From contig NC_079415.1 in the NCBI RefSeq assembly GCF_026213295.1, positions 24,210,847 through 24,274,846 of the forward strand: a DNA stretch of 64,000 nucleotides, given 5' to 3'. The number at the start of each line of letters is the position of its first letter. Position 1 is the stretch's first letter. The position numbers and the translations under genes are program-made. The notes beneath the pieces are model-generated. The model made no database searches, was not told the DNA's origin, and saw nothing but the letters and a program-made list of their open reading frames with translations. The stretch is from Gadus chalcogrammus (lineage: Eukaryota > Chordata > Actinopteri > Gadiformes > Gadidae). Shown in pieces: positions 20,960-32,236 of this stretch.

Positions 20960-21328
20960 CTTGAAAAACAGAAAAAAATGGTGGTAATGTTTGGGTCTAG
21001 AAGTACATGCGCTGCAAAGCTACTTAAGTCTGTCATCATAAACCTTGACATGCTTTCGGGCTAATAAGAGTCTCCTTGGGATTTCCGTTGTGAGTGTGCA
21101 AGTGCATTCTATGTGCAATGCTGAGAGGTTACTGCTAATCTTCTAATCACCACTATTCTACCCATCCCTCCTCCTCCCCATCACTACCATTCTGCCCCTC
21201 ACTCTTCCCCACATCACCACTATTCGGCTGCCACAGGACTTTATCACCCCCCATGAGTGGATCTAATACAATCCGTGTTAAAGATTGTGTGTATGTGTGC
21301 TATTATGCATGACAGAAAAAGATCTTAC
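20960..21328 (-). other. Intron 4 of the SAMD3-like gene
   Basis: Bounded by the donor GTAAGA after exon 4 and the acceptor TTTTTCAAG before exon 5. No repeat or other gene is recognised inside. Confidence 0.6.
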
Positions 21329-23205
21329 ATCACACATCCTAATGATGTCGGATGGGTCTTCAGATAGGTAGTGTGGCAGACCCAGTAGAGCAGCAGTCCT
21401 TCTCCTTTCGTTTGTGTTCTACAAGACAAATATAAGCAGTGATGAGATTTTATTGCAAACATAACACCTGGTGCCCAATTTTAGAATTCTCAGCTCGTCT
21501 ACTCACATCTTTCTTCACACAGTCTAAAATGGCTTTCAGTGCAGGCTTCTTCCCCGACTTGGTCACAGCTTCGTACACTTCAAGCAGTCTTGGTACCAGG
21601 TCATCAAGTCCGTTGAGGAATGACTCAAGAAGGTCTGTGCTTACGATTCTTTTGAACTCCGCCCGAATCTGAGAAAAAGACAAAAAGGTTAAGAGCTTCG
21701 AGAACAGATATACAAAGCATAGAATCACCATTTGGTAAGCTAAGGTTGTCTTGTCAAAGGCTTTCATCCACTCAGTTATACTAACTGCAAGACTCAATGC
21801 AAAAATGTAATCCAGCTCTTCCTGGAGGGAAGCTCACACATTGATTTCCGGTCAAACATATTTGGATTAAGTGACTAATCTCAGGCCGAGTTGTTTATTG
21901 TGATACCTGTCTCTCACAGAACATGGCCGGCCATCTGGTCATGACATCCCCGATGAGAGGTTGATCCCCTACGATCTCCTTTCTGCGCTTGGAGAATGTG
22001 GCAGACATCAGCTCCTCTATCCGTTGATGATCCAGGTCCTTTTTCAGCATTTCCACCTGGATTGGATTGCACAAGCACAAGGACACATACTAAGACAAAA
22101 TAGTAGGCTTCACAAACACAAAACCAAAGTGTAGGTATGATGTGTATGCGTGTATATGATGTACCTCAATCATCCTCCGCTTCCCTTCCATGTCTTCAGC
22201 ACTCAGTCCTTCAGGGGGATCTGGACAGTAGTGGACCTCGCCCTTCTTTGACTTCTTCACACGTGATCCCTTGGCATCTTCGCCTATTCTTTTGTTGACT
22301 CTCACCTCTGGGCATCCAGCTGCACTTAACTTCTGCCGATAGTTTCCGAGCTTAAACTTCAGGCTGTGGAACCAGCCGTACCAACCCATTCCAGAACCTG
22401 GCTCTTTGAGACTGGCATGCTTCTCCACAAGCGCCTTTGCAACATTCTCGTAGTGTTGCCTCTCAGGATAAGGACTAATCTTTGACATGCTGTCTGCAAG
22501 TGTGTCCAGGATATCGGTTTTCATACCTTTAGGAATCACCATCACAGATCCATCTTTTGCATGTCTTCTATTTGCTTCTTGCAGCGTGAGTTCAACGTCA
22601 TGTGAGAACTGTGGAATCGGGAAGGGATCAGGCCATTGCTGGGAGTCAGATTCCCCACTACTGAGAGATGGAAGGCTGGCTGTATCCAATGTGGAAACTG
22701 AGAGAGCTGCATCAGCTGTGAACAACACTTTCAATGTTGCTCGTTCCTCAGGAAGGTCTCGGATGTCGGTCAGGTTGGTCAGCTGATCCTTGAATGCAGG
22801 GTCCTCAAATTGTAAAATAAATCCACCTCTCAGGGAAAGGTTTGCACGCAACACCTCGCACAGTTCCTCAACACTCTGGGGGGTGTTTTCGATGGAAAGG
22901 CGTCTGATATCCGTTTCACAGAGGACAACTCGCAGCAGCATCGTGGATCACTTCAACCTGAAATTGGAGAAGGAAAAAGGTTTCATCCCCTGTATACATA
23001 CAAAAATAATGGTTACTCCTAGAAAGATTTGTAAAACACAAGAGGGTTAATTATTTTGGATCAGGCTGTTAAATGTTATTTTGCAGGACATCCAACACCT
23101 GGATTGCTGCTAGAGAGATTTGGAAACATTGCAAGAGGGTTAATTATGCAGGATAACAGTGACGACTTATACTCAGATACCCCCACACTCAAACTTACCG
23201 CAGCC

Positions 23206-24657
23206 TTAAAGCAAGAAAGTTCTGGGAGTGGCTAACAGGCGCCCCTGGATGAAGTATGACACAAGTGGCATGTAGTCATTGAGATCCTCTGGTTTCACCA
23301 AGAGACACTCAGCAGGGCTTTTTTTCACGAGATGGTAACTCCTCAAATGCTCCACGTAGAAGGTCGTAAAACGCTCAATGAAGAAACAAACATGACCAGC
23401 CAGCACAATGCATATTTCCAAAATCCTTCCGAAGTCTGGTAGTCCACTTGTACTTCCAACAGAGAGTATCATTCCCTTTGAATACTGCGTTCCATTTAAG
23501 AAGATACTAGGGGTCAGTCCAACTGTGTCAACATCACTGAATCTATTCAAGATTGCTAGTCTAACACCACCATCTAAGACTTCCAGGCAGATATCAGTCA
23601 CTTTTGCCGTCTCAGTCTCAGGCTTGAAAATGCTAGCCATTTCAAGATAATATGCAAGCATAAGTTGGTGTCTTGAGGCCATGGTAAGCAGAATGTTTTT
23701 AAAGTTATTGGCATCACGCACTACCTTTTTAAAGAAAGAATGTTTAGCCTCAAACCTGATTGTCCAACACTCTATTAAGGGTCCAAACCTTTGAATTAGG
23801 CATGGATAATGCTCAATGAAGTGATGTTTGGGGCGTAACTTGTAATCTGGGAAAACTGTCAGTAGTAACTGTCTATGATCTGATATTTTGGACTGCAAAT
23901 AACAAAGTGAGTCTAAAGTGTAAGATGGAGTTGCCAAGAGCTCAACCAAGTCTTTCAGTTCAAGGACTATTTCCCATGTTTGATCTCCTTCTGGAACACG
24001 GTGGCCGATGATAAGGGGAAGGAAACGCACAAGACTCAAATTTTCGTGGCCATTACCACCTACAGTTCCAGTCTTTCGAAAAGTTGAAGGAATTTTCTCG
24101 GGACAGTTTGTCTTATCAGAGAATTTAAAAGGAAAGCTCTGTATTTCACTATTGAGCTCTTCTAATTTGAAATACTTCTTTGAAATCAAATCTGCAAGGC
24201 ACAGACTTAGTTCTACAGGTACAATCCCTTCCAACACATCATGCAAGAAATCAGGTGGAAAGCCTGTGCATGTGTGAAATCCTGTCAGGCTGTTGAGAGG
24301 GCAGTCTCGTTTCACACCATCAACAGATGCAACGTCACTCTGCTTCAACACATTTACAGCTTCATCAAATGACTCTGGTGACCTTAAAACAAAGTTCCCA
24401 GTTCTAACATCACACGTCTGTATGTCTTTACGACTAACTAGACAAAACCTACAAAACTTCTCAACATTGAACGACTCTTGGAAACCACCTAAGGAATGTG
24501 CAGCTAAGTTGTCAGCAGCAACAAACAAGATGGTGCCTTTAACATTACACCCTAGTTTGTCTACAAACACACCAACTGTTTCAAGACATTTAATATCGTC
24601 AATCAGTGGCTTCAAAACACTATCATAACCATAAATCCTGACATGCTCAACCTTCAA
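23206..24657 (-). pseudogene. CMC-superfamily-like transposase, N-terminus missing
   Basis: About 483 codons are open to the stop at 23208-23206. Visible features in order: ILFVAADNLAAHSLGGF, a C2C motif in FCRFCLVSRKDI, PPDFLHDVLEGIVPVELSLC (acidic HD/LEG box), an H4H motif in KHHFIEHYP, and IECWTIRFEAKHSFFKK with a conserved acidic residue. C2C plus H4H is, as I recall, the signature of CMC (CACTA/Mirage/Chapaev) transposases. The frame formally extends to 24816, but residues beyond about 24657 are palindrome sequence, so the true N-terminus has been lost. The stop lies 7 bp from a splice donor (GTAAGT), linking this unit to the SAMD3-like gene downstream. No other disruption is seen. Confidence 0.7.
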
Positions 24658-24825
24658 CCCGGTATCACGCAATTGCGTGCTCCTGCGCACGAACGTTAAT
24701 CTATCGAAGCGTGTTCCCGAGCACGATAGTCCGACTTTTTGCGTGTTACACAAAACGAAATGTAAACCAATGCATTCTGAATGGGAGTGTTCTAAGACAA
24801 TTAACGTGCTCCACAAAACGGTACG

Positions 24826-24892
24826 AGAGAGAGAGAAAGAGAGAGCGGGAGGGACAGAGAGAGAGAGAGAGAGCGAGAGAGCGAGAGAGAGG
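24826..24892 (+). repeat. (GA)-rich tract, left arm tip
   Basis: GA/GAGC-rich tract, mirrored as CT-rich at about 31440-31515 in the right arm with a different length. Confidence 0.9.
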
Positions 24893-25359
24893 CTTCAGAA
24901 AGGGTGTGCGCAGATAGTACAGTGCACCCTAGTTATGTTTATGCCAAAACCTATATATATAATTAGGCTGTGGAAATTGCAATAAGTTAAGAACACAACT
25001 TCGCACGTTGAGCACACAGCCGTGTGACTCGTTTATTTTGTAAAAAAGAAAACCGGAAAACAAAGCGTGCTGAAGGTAAACAAATCCAGCATGGTCTGTG
25101 ACGTCATGAGACGCACGTAATCCTTAGGGACCGCGATCCCTGAACCACCAAGAACGTAAATGACATGCAGTAAACAACAACACAATTGAAAGAACAACAC
25201 ATAACGAAATACTGTAGGTGAATTATGTTACGGTCACTACAAGGCTATAATTATATTATTTAGCGTGTAATGAGACAATCTATAGCCAAATTGTCGAAGA
25301 TGCCCGAGAATCTTCGGGGATATCAGCATGGGAAATCGGCGAATCAGACCCATGAAGGG

Positions 25360-25452
25360 GGGGGGGGGGGGACACGTTAGTTGAAGGGGGGGGGGGGGGG
25401 GGGGGGGGACACGTTTGTTGAGGGGGGGGGAGACACGTTTGTAGGGGGGGGG
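25360..25452 (+). repeat. Poly-G minisatellite, left arm
   Basis: Runs of 8-26 G separated by ACACGTT(T)GTTGA-type linkers. The mirror image as poly-C lies at about 30926-31016. Such runs can form G-quadruplexes and are prone to length error in assembly. Confidence 0.9.
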
Positions 25453-25754
25453 CACGCTCGACAACGAGAGTTGGTTTTTATTGAACGCTCGACAACGAGA
25501 GTTGGTTTTTATTGAACGAGACTTCAACACGGAACAGCTGCACGAAACGATGGTCACGTCAGTCTCGGTGACGGTGTCGACAATAATGAACACACAAACA
25601 ATGTTAATAGAACAACACACAACCACATAACATCCCGAACCCATTAACCCCACTTAATCCTAACAACAAAACAAGTTAACAAAAGCCCCATTTGTCAACT
25701 GAGAACCCCAATTCCCAGAATCCCCCGCGGCTCCGGAACACGGCGTAGCTTATA

Positions 25755-26150
25755 TTAATCTTTATTATCTGAATGGGAAATGCAATATTTTAGGACAGAT
25801 ACACCATTAAACGCGTTTTTTAATGACATTTCTAGCGAGAAATGTACATTTTCCTTACATAATCTTCAGTCAGTGAACGTGTATGATCTTTATTAATCTT
25901 TATTATCTGAATGGGAAATGCAATATTTTAGGACAGATACACCATTAAACGCGTTTCTAATGACTTTTCTAGCGAGAAATGTACATTTTCCTTACATAAT
26001 CTTCAGTCAGTGAATGTGTATGATCTTTATTAATCTTTATTATCTGAATGGGAAATGCAATATTTTAGGACCGATTCACCGTTAAACGTGTTTCTAATAA
26101 CATTTCTAGCGAGAAATATACTTTTTACTTGCATAATCTTCAGTCAGTGA
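25755..26150 (+). repeat. Three tandem ~125-bp copies within the left arm
   Basis: The unit TCTTTATTATCTGAATGGGA..ATTTTAGGAC..TTTCTAGCGAGAAATGTACA is repeated three times (starts near 25760, 25890 and 26030). The right arm holds the mirrored triplication at about 30230-30630. Confidence 0.85.
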
Positions 26151-26419
26151 TTGTGTCTGATCTTTAGTTTTATAGTTATTAGGATTTGATCGGCTTGCTC
26201 GCATGTTTCAACGACGTCAGGTTGCTTTCGCTAAACTAGCAGCTCACGTGCTTCCTGCGTTTGTGTTATTAAACTGTTACTTTATGTAACTTTTAATGAT
26301 ATCATCTTGTTAGAAACACGTATATCTGAGAGCCAACCCAGTCGCCAAAAGCATACGTTGACAGTGTACTTTTCGTGAACACTGGATTACGTCGCATTTC
26401 AACATAAAATAGCGTGTTA

Positions 26420-26515
26420 TACACACACACACGCGCACGCACAGACACACACACACAAGCACACACAAGCACACACACGCACGCACAGACACACAGACAC
26501 ACACACACGCACACG
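26420..26515 (+). repeat. Interrupted (CA)n tract, left arm
   Basis: CA repeats broken by CG and GCA steps. The mirror at about 29865-29965 in the right arm has a different interruption pattern. Confidence 0.9.
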
Positions 26516-26769
26516 GTGCATTTCGCTGCTAAAACAACAACAAAAAAATATTCCCTCAAATATTATTACTTTCAAAACGTTGGGCAAAATGGCCAATAAT
26601 ATCATTTTTTATTTGGGATGCTTCTAGGATATTTTGGGTGGATTTTGAACGGTATGTGGGGGGCACGTTTTTTGCAGGACCTGGCAACCCTGCGCTGTTG
26701 CCCGAGATCTGGATCCACCCCGGCGTGGTGCTGTCTCCTTTTGACCTTTTGACCCCAGACTTCTGGGGG

Positions 26770-27395
26770 AATAGCTGAATCAATTCATTAGTCAATCAGA
26801 AGCATGTAAATATCGTCCCGGTGGCGTAAGAGGACGAACAAGGTGTCCTTCAACATCTACGCTTCCAGGAGATTGCAACGGTGCCACACATGAGCATATT
26901 CGAACATGTTTAATGGTAGTAATTAGCTGTCAAAATTTGAGGCCTTAATCAATACTGAGCAGCTATTGATTTGCTTCCCGATAAAGATTTGTCACAAATG
27001 ACATGTTATTTAGCATCTACACGTTGAGCTGAGTCCAATGACACCAAGAACGACACTCTAGCTAATGGTAACATGTGTTTTACATGGTACACCTAGGTCT
27101 AGGACATGATCTCGGTGTAGCAAGAGGCCGAGCTTGATCTCATTGGACTCAGCTTAACGTGTAGATGCTAATTAACATGTAATTTGTCAAAAATCTCCAT
27201 CGGGAAGCAAATCTATAGCTGGTCATTATTGATAAAGGCCTCCAAAATCGACAGCTAATTACTACCCCGAAACATATTCAAATATGATCATGTGTGGCAC
27301 TGTTGCAATCGTCTCGAAACGTAGATGTCAAAGGACACCTTGTTTGCTCTGTTGCACCACCGGGAAGATATTTTCATACTTCTAATGGATTGATT
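26770..27395. repeat. Inner palindrome of the left arm
   Basis: Degenerate inverted repeat: TATCGTCCCGGTGGCG near 26813 pairs with CACCACCGGGAAGATATTTT near 27355, and ATCTACACGTTGAGCTGAGT pairs with ACTCAGCTTAACGTGTAGAT. The centre is near 27075. It is mirrored at about 28980-29605 in the right arm. Confidence 0.85.
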
Positions 27396-28068
27396 CATAT
27401 TTTAAGGTTCTCGGAGTGAGACTTTAAGTGGCTGCAGCAGAAGTGTTGAGACGAAAGATTATATCAAGAGATTTATAGAATATTCCCATTCACATTATGA
27501 TTCTTCGTCGTAACATCCGACCAAACATCCTTTACATTCACAGAGCGAAGATTATGAAAGTCCAGGCTCAGCAAGTGCTCCATCTCGTTGCACCTGCACC
27601 CAGCGGCTCGCTTGCAAGATTTTGGCCTGAAGTTCTTCCCAGACCAACACCCTAGCCATCCAACATGCATATCTGAGAATCAGGCCTCTCTTTAATAATG
27701 ACAAAAAGTTATGAGAGAAACACACATTAACTTTTTGTTATCTCATAAGCGGCGTGGTGCCGGCTCCTTTTGACCTTTTGACCCCCGACTTCAAAAACGT
27801 GGCCACAGGCCAGCTGTGTCTACACACCTTTAGCCACAAATGTACACCTCCATCCCACAAAAAATGGGGACTAGAAACTAACCTCTGTCTTATGTACATT
27901 TACTGTACTGTTGGAGGTCACGCCCCTTTGCCGACCTTTTCGAGATAGCTAGGGATGCTAAAATGTTTACACACATTTCCCGGGGCCCCGTGTACGACAT
28001 ATCCGAGATTTGGAGTTCTAGCCCTTAGAGAAAAAAAGTTTTCCCAAATGGAGTGTCATTTGGACAAA

Positions 28069-28308
28069 GCCCCTCAGAAGTGTAGCCTGCAAGACCTAAT
28101 GGTTCAGAATGTGGCGGAAAAATAGTTTTTGAGATAGGAAGGTCCTACCGCCCTGAAATTTTAATACCTTATTCTAGGGCCTAACTGGGACCTCCGCACC
28201 GAAACTTGGCCCGGTCGGACCCCGAGGGCAGGAAGGGGGGGCCTGCCCTCGGGGTCTGACCGGGCCAAGTCTCTTGGGCAGGAAGGGCCCCCCCTTCCTG
28301 CCCCTTCC
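28069..28308. other. Spacer at the palindrome centre
   Basis: About 240 bp that does not pair between the arms but contains its own GC-rich hairpin (CTTGGCCCGGTCGGACCCCG with CGGGGTCTGACCGGGCCAAG). A unique spacer argues against a simple foldback assembly artefact. Confidence 0.75.
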
Positions 28309-28979
28309 TGTCCAAATGAAACTCCATTTGGGAAAACTTTTTTTCTCTAAGGGCTAGAACTCCAAATCTCGGATATGTCGTACACGGGGCCCTGGGAAAT
28401 GTGTGTAAACATTTTAGCATCCCTAGCTATCTCGAAAAGGTCGGCAAAGGGGCGTGACCTCCAACAGTACAGTAAATATACATAAGACAGAGGTTAGTTT
28501 CTAGTCCCCATTTTTTGTGGGATGGAGGTGTACATTTGTGGCTAAAGGTGTGTAGACACAGCTGGCCTGTGGCCACGTTTTTGAAGTCGGGGGTCAAAAG
28601 GTCAAAAGGAGCCGGCACCACGCCGCTTATGAGATAACAAAAAGTTAATGTGTGTTTCTCTCATAACTTTTTGTCATTAGTAAAGAGAGGCCTGATTCTC
28701 AGATATGCATGTTGGATGGCTAGGGTGTAGGTCTGGGAAGAACTTCAGGCCAAAATCTTGCAAGCGAGCCGCTGGGTGCAGGTGCAATGAGATGGAGCAC
28801 TTGCTGAGCCTGGACTTTCATAATCTTCGCTCTGTGAATGTAAAGGATGTTTGGTCGGATGTTACGACGAAGAATCATAATGTGAATGGGAATATTCTAT
28901 AAATCTCTTGATATCATCTTTCGTCTCAACACTTCTGCTGCAGCCACTTAAAGTCTCACTCCGAGAACCTTAAAATATG

Positions 28980-29605
28980 AATCAATCCATTAGAAGTATG
29001 AAAATATCTTCCCGGTGGTGCAACAGAGCAAACAAGGTGTCCTTTGACATCTACGTTTCGAGACGATTGCAACAGTGCCACACATGATCATATTTGAATA
29101 TGTTTCGGGGTAGTAATTAGCTGTCGATTTTGGAGGCCTTTATCAATAATGACCAGCTATAGATTTGCTTCCCGATGGAGATTTTTGACAAATTACATGT
29201 TAATTAGCATCTACACGTTAAGCTGAGTCCAATGAGATCAAGCTCGGCCTCTTGCTACACCGAGATCATGTCCTAGACCTAGGTGTACCATGTAAAATAC
29301 ATGTTACCATTAGCTAGAGTGTCGTTCTTGGTGTCATTGGACTCAGCTCAACGTGTAGATGCTAAATAACATGTCATTTGTGACAAATCTTTATCGGGAA
29401 GCAAATCAATAGCTGCTCAGTATTGATTAAGGCCTCCAATTTCGACAGCTAATTACTACCATTAAACATGTTCGAATATGCTCATGTGTGGCACCGTTGC
29501 AATCTCCTGGAAGCGTAGATGTTGAAGGACACCTGGTTCGTCCTCTTACGCCACCGGGAAGATATTTACATGCTTCTGATTGACTAATGAATTGATTCAG
29601 CTATT
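28980..29605. repeat. Inner palindrome of the right arm
   Basis: Mirror image of 26770-27395, also self-complementary. The region therefore has three nested symmetry centres. Confidence 0.85.
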
Positions 29606-31690
29606 CCCCCAGAAGTCTGGGGTCAAAAGGTTAAAAGGAGACGGCACCACGCCGGGGTGGATCCAGATCTCGGGCAACAGCGCAGGGTTGCCAGGTCCTG
29701 CAAAAAACGTGCCCCCCACATACCGTTCAAAATCCACCCAAAATGTCCTAGAAGCATCCCAAATAAAAAATGATATTATTGGCCATTTTGGCCAACGTTT
29801 TGAAAGTAATAATATTTGAGGGAATATTTTTTTGTTGTTGTTTTAGCAGCGAAATGCACCGTGTGCGTGTGTGTGTGTGTGTGTGTGTCTGTGTCTGTGT
29901 GTCTGTGCGTGCGTGTGTGTGCTTGTGTGTGTGTGTCTGTGCGTGTGCGTGTGTGTGTGTGTATAACACGCTATTTTATGTTGAAATGCGACGTAATCCA
30001 GTGTTCACGAAAAGTACACTGTCAACGTATGCTTTTGGCGACTGGGTTGGCTCTCAGATATACGTGTTTCTAACAAGATGATATCATTAAAAGTTACATT
30101 AAGTAACAGTTTAATAACACAAACGCAGGAAGCACGTGAGCTGCTAGTTTAGCGAAAGCAACCTGACGTCGTTGAAACATGCGAGCGAGCCGATCAAATC
30201 CTAATAACTATAAAACTAAAGATCAGACACAATCACTGACTGAAGTTTATGCAAGTAAAAAGTATATTTCTCGCTAGAAATGTTATTAGAAACACGTTTA
30301 ACGGTGAATCGGTCCTAAAATATTGCATTTCCCATTCAGATAATAAAGATTAATAAAGATCATACACATTCACTGACTGAAGATTATGTAAGGAAAATGT
30401 ACATTTCTCGCTAGAAAAGTCATTAGAAACGCGTTTAATGGTGTATCTGTCCTAAAATATTGCATTTCCCATTCAGATAATAAAGATTAATAAAGATCAT
30501 ACACATTCACTGACTGAAGATTATGTAAGGAAAATTTAAATTTCTCGCTAGAAATGTCATTAGAAACGCGTTTAATGGTGTATCTGTCCTAAAATATTGC
30601 ATTTCCCATTCAGATAATAAAGATTAATATAAGCTACGCCGTGTTCCGGAGCCGCGGGGGATTCTGGGAATTGGGGTTCTCAGTTGACAAATGGGGCTTT
30701 TGTTAACTTGTTTTGTTGTTAGGATTAAGTGGGGTTAATGGGTTCGGGATGTTATGTGGTTGTGTGTTGTTCTATTAACATTGTTCGTGTGTTCATTATT
30801 GTCGACACCGTCACCGAGAGTGACGTGACCATCGTTTCGTGCAGCTGTTCCGTGTTGAAGTCTCGTTCAATAAAAACCAACTCTCATTGTCGAACGTTCA
30901 ATAAAAACCAACTCTCGTTGTCGAGCATGCCCCCCCCCTACAAACGTGTCTCCCCCCCCCTCAACAAACGTTTCCCCCCCCCCCCCCCCCCCCCTTCAAC
31001 TAACGTGTCCCCCCCCGCCGATTTCCCATGCTGATATCCCCGAAGATTCTCGGGCATCTTCGACAATTTGGCTATAGATTGTCTCATTACACGCTAAATA
31101 ATATAATTAAAGCCTTGTATAATTATCACCTACAGTATTTCATTATGTGTTGTTCTTTCAATTGTGTTGTTGTTTACTGCATGTCATTTACGTTCTTGGT
31201 GGTTCAGGAATCGCGGTCCCTTTAAGGATTACGTGCGTCTCATGACGTCACAGACCATGCTGGATTTGTTTACCTTCAGCACGCTTTGATTTCCGGTTTT
31301 CTTTTTTACAAAATAAACGAGTCACATGGCTGTGTGCTCAACGTGCGAAGTTGTGTTCTTAACTTATTGCAATTTCCACAGCCTAATTATATGTATAGGT
31401 TTTGGCATAAACATAACTAGGGTGCACTGTACTATCTGCGCACACCCTTTCTGAAGCCTCTCTCTCGCTCTCTCTCTCTCTCTGTCCCTCCCGCTCTCTC
31501 TTTCTCTCTCTCGTACCGTTTTGTGGAGCACGTTAATTGTCTTAGAACACTCCCATTCAGAATGCATTGGTTTACATTTCGTTTTGTGTAACACGCAAAA
31601 AGTCGGACTATCGTGCTCGGGAACACGCTTCAATAGATTAACGTTCGTGCGCAGGAGCACGCAATCGCGTGATACCGGGTTGAACACTCA

Positions 31691-32236
31691 GCTCTGTCAT
31701 GCGATTTAACATGCGATTTGACATGCGCTTTTGCACCACCGTACATATAGGTACAGCGTTAATTTCAGAGGGAGTCCGGTTAACACTCAGCTCTGAAACA
31801 ATTGGTGCAATAGATCCTGGTTCAGCTAACCCATCTGCTGTTCTAGACTCTGCAACGTAGACTATCATGTTGCTAGCAGGTTTGCTAAACTCCTGCAGCC
31901 CAGCGTGCTGTGAGTGGATGAGTTACGCCTGGCTAAGACATCTATCTATGTTTTTTGACATAATTGAGGCGCCTAACCCAGTAGGGTGTAGGCCGTCTCT
32001 CATGAGCACACCAGGGCGACCCCACAGGGAGGGCCAGTTATCTATGAAACCAAAGCCCTGCTCTGAACTATATCGTGCCAGCCAGTGATTTAGAGACAAT
32101 AATCTACTATAGCCCTCATCATTACCCTTATCGGGCAGAGGGCCAGAGAGAATTAATCGATGCCGACACATCTTTCTGGCGAAGTCACAAAGCCTAGCTA
32201 TGTTGCTTTTTGTGACCTCAGTTTGTCTTGTCCTAG
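31691..32236 (-). pseudogene. LINE SGNH-esterase fragment, 3' part
   Basis: On the minus strand, 32236-31923 encodes an SGNH-hydrolase-like segment (FARKMCRHRLILSGPLPDKG, FIDNWPSLWG, MRDGLHPTGLGASIMSKNID, with the D..H catalytic pair). Such esterase domains occur in some fish L2/CR1-like LINEs. Downstream, SELSVNRTPSE at about 31800-31765 matches the start of the endonuclease frame at 13990. The frame is split by the LTR retrotransposon at 32236/40405; its N-terminal GTND block is on the other side. Confidence 0.75.

Larger units (their letters stand above)
18218..22957 (-). pseudogene. SAMD3-like/PB1-domain gene, split by hAT in last exon
   Basis: Five coding exons: 22941-22165 (ATG at 22941; acceptor TTTCAG 16 nt upstream), 22056-21907, 21668-21507, 21418-21329, and 20959-20780 continued at 18353-18218 (stop TAA). 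All introns are GT..AG and phase 0. Removing the hAT and one TSD rejoins the last exon, for about 497 aa. The N-terminus is a PB1/ubiquitin-like region (MLLRVVLCETDIRRLSIE; ILQFEDPAF; LTDIRDLPEERATLKV). The middle has YENVAKALVEKHASLKEP; later exons have RAEFKRIVSTDLLESFLNGL and RRRTAALLGLPHYLSEDPSD; the C-terminus has PSSFTMLLGIIYC and KYSFEFLQKVV. From memory this is the multicopy fish family labelled SAMD3-like; its role is unknown. One extra base at about 20920 shifts the frame near the start of the last exon. I infer a recently disabled copy. Confidence 0.72.
17559..24657 (-). mobile_element. Candidate two-gene CMC-type DNA transposon, right end lost
   Basis: The left end CACTGTAAAAAA at 17559 interrupts palindrome-family DNA and resembles CACTA/EnSpm ends (CACTG/CACTA). 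Going leftward on the minus strand, the unit holds a CMC-like transposase (24657-23206), a splice donor just after its stop (GTAAG at 23198-23194), a SAMD3-like gene (22957-18218), a poly(A) signal (17994-17989) and subterminal AT-rich repeats. A hAT is nested inside. The right end is missing where the big palindrome begins. That the two genes form one element is inferred from orientation, spacing and the terminal motif. Confidence 0.55.
24658..31690. repeat. 7-kb nested palindrome (3.4-kb inverted arms)
   Basis: Left arm about 24658-28068 and right arm about 28309-31690 are reverse complements. Mirrored coordinates sum to about 56375 throughout (for example 26559 with 29816, 27670 with 28705, 27948 with 28427), drifting to about 56337 at the tips because of indels. 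The spacer is only about 240 bp. Both tips read TTCAACCCGGTATCACGC inward. Scattered substitutions and tract-length differences separate the arms. No transposase frame is present. Left flank is the CMC transposase; right flank is a LINE fragment; no TSD was found. Confidence 0.93.

Noticed and set aside
24658..24816. N-terminal extension of the transposase frame
   Set aside because: The same sequence occurs at the other palindrome tip (31521-31690), so these codons belong to the palindrome, not the transposase.
24658..31690. Palindrome as a pure assembly artefact
   Set aside because: The arms differ by many small changes and by tract lengths, the spacer is unique, and diverged single copies of arm parts exist nearby. 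Long-read confirmation would still be decisive.
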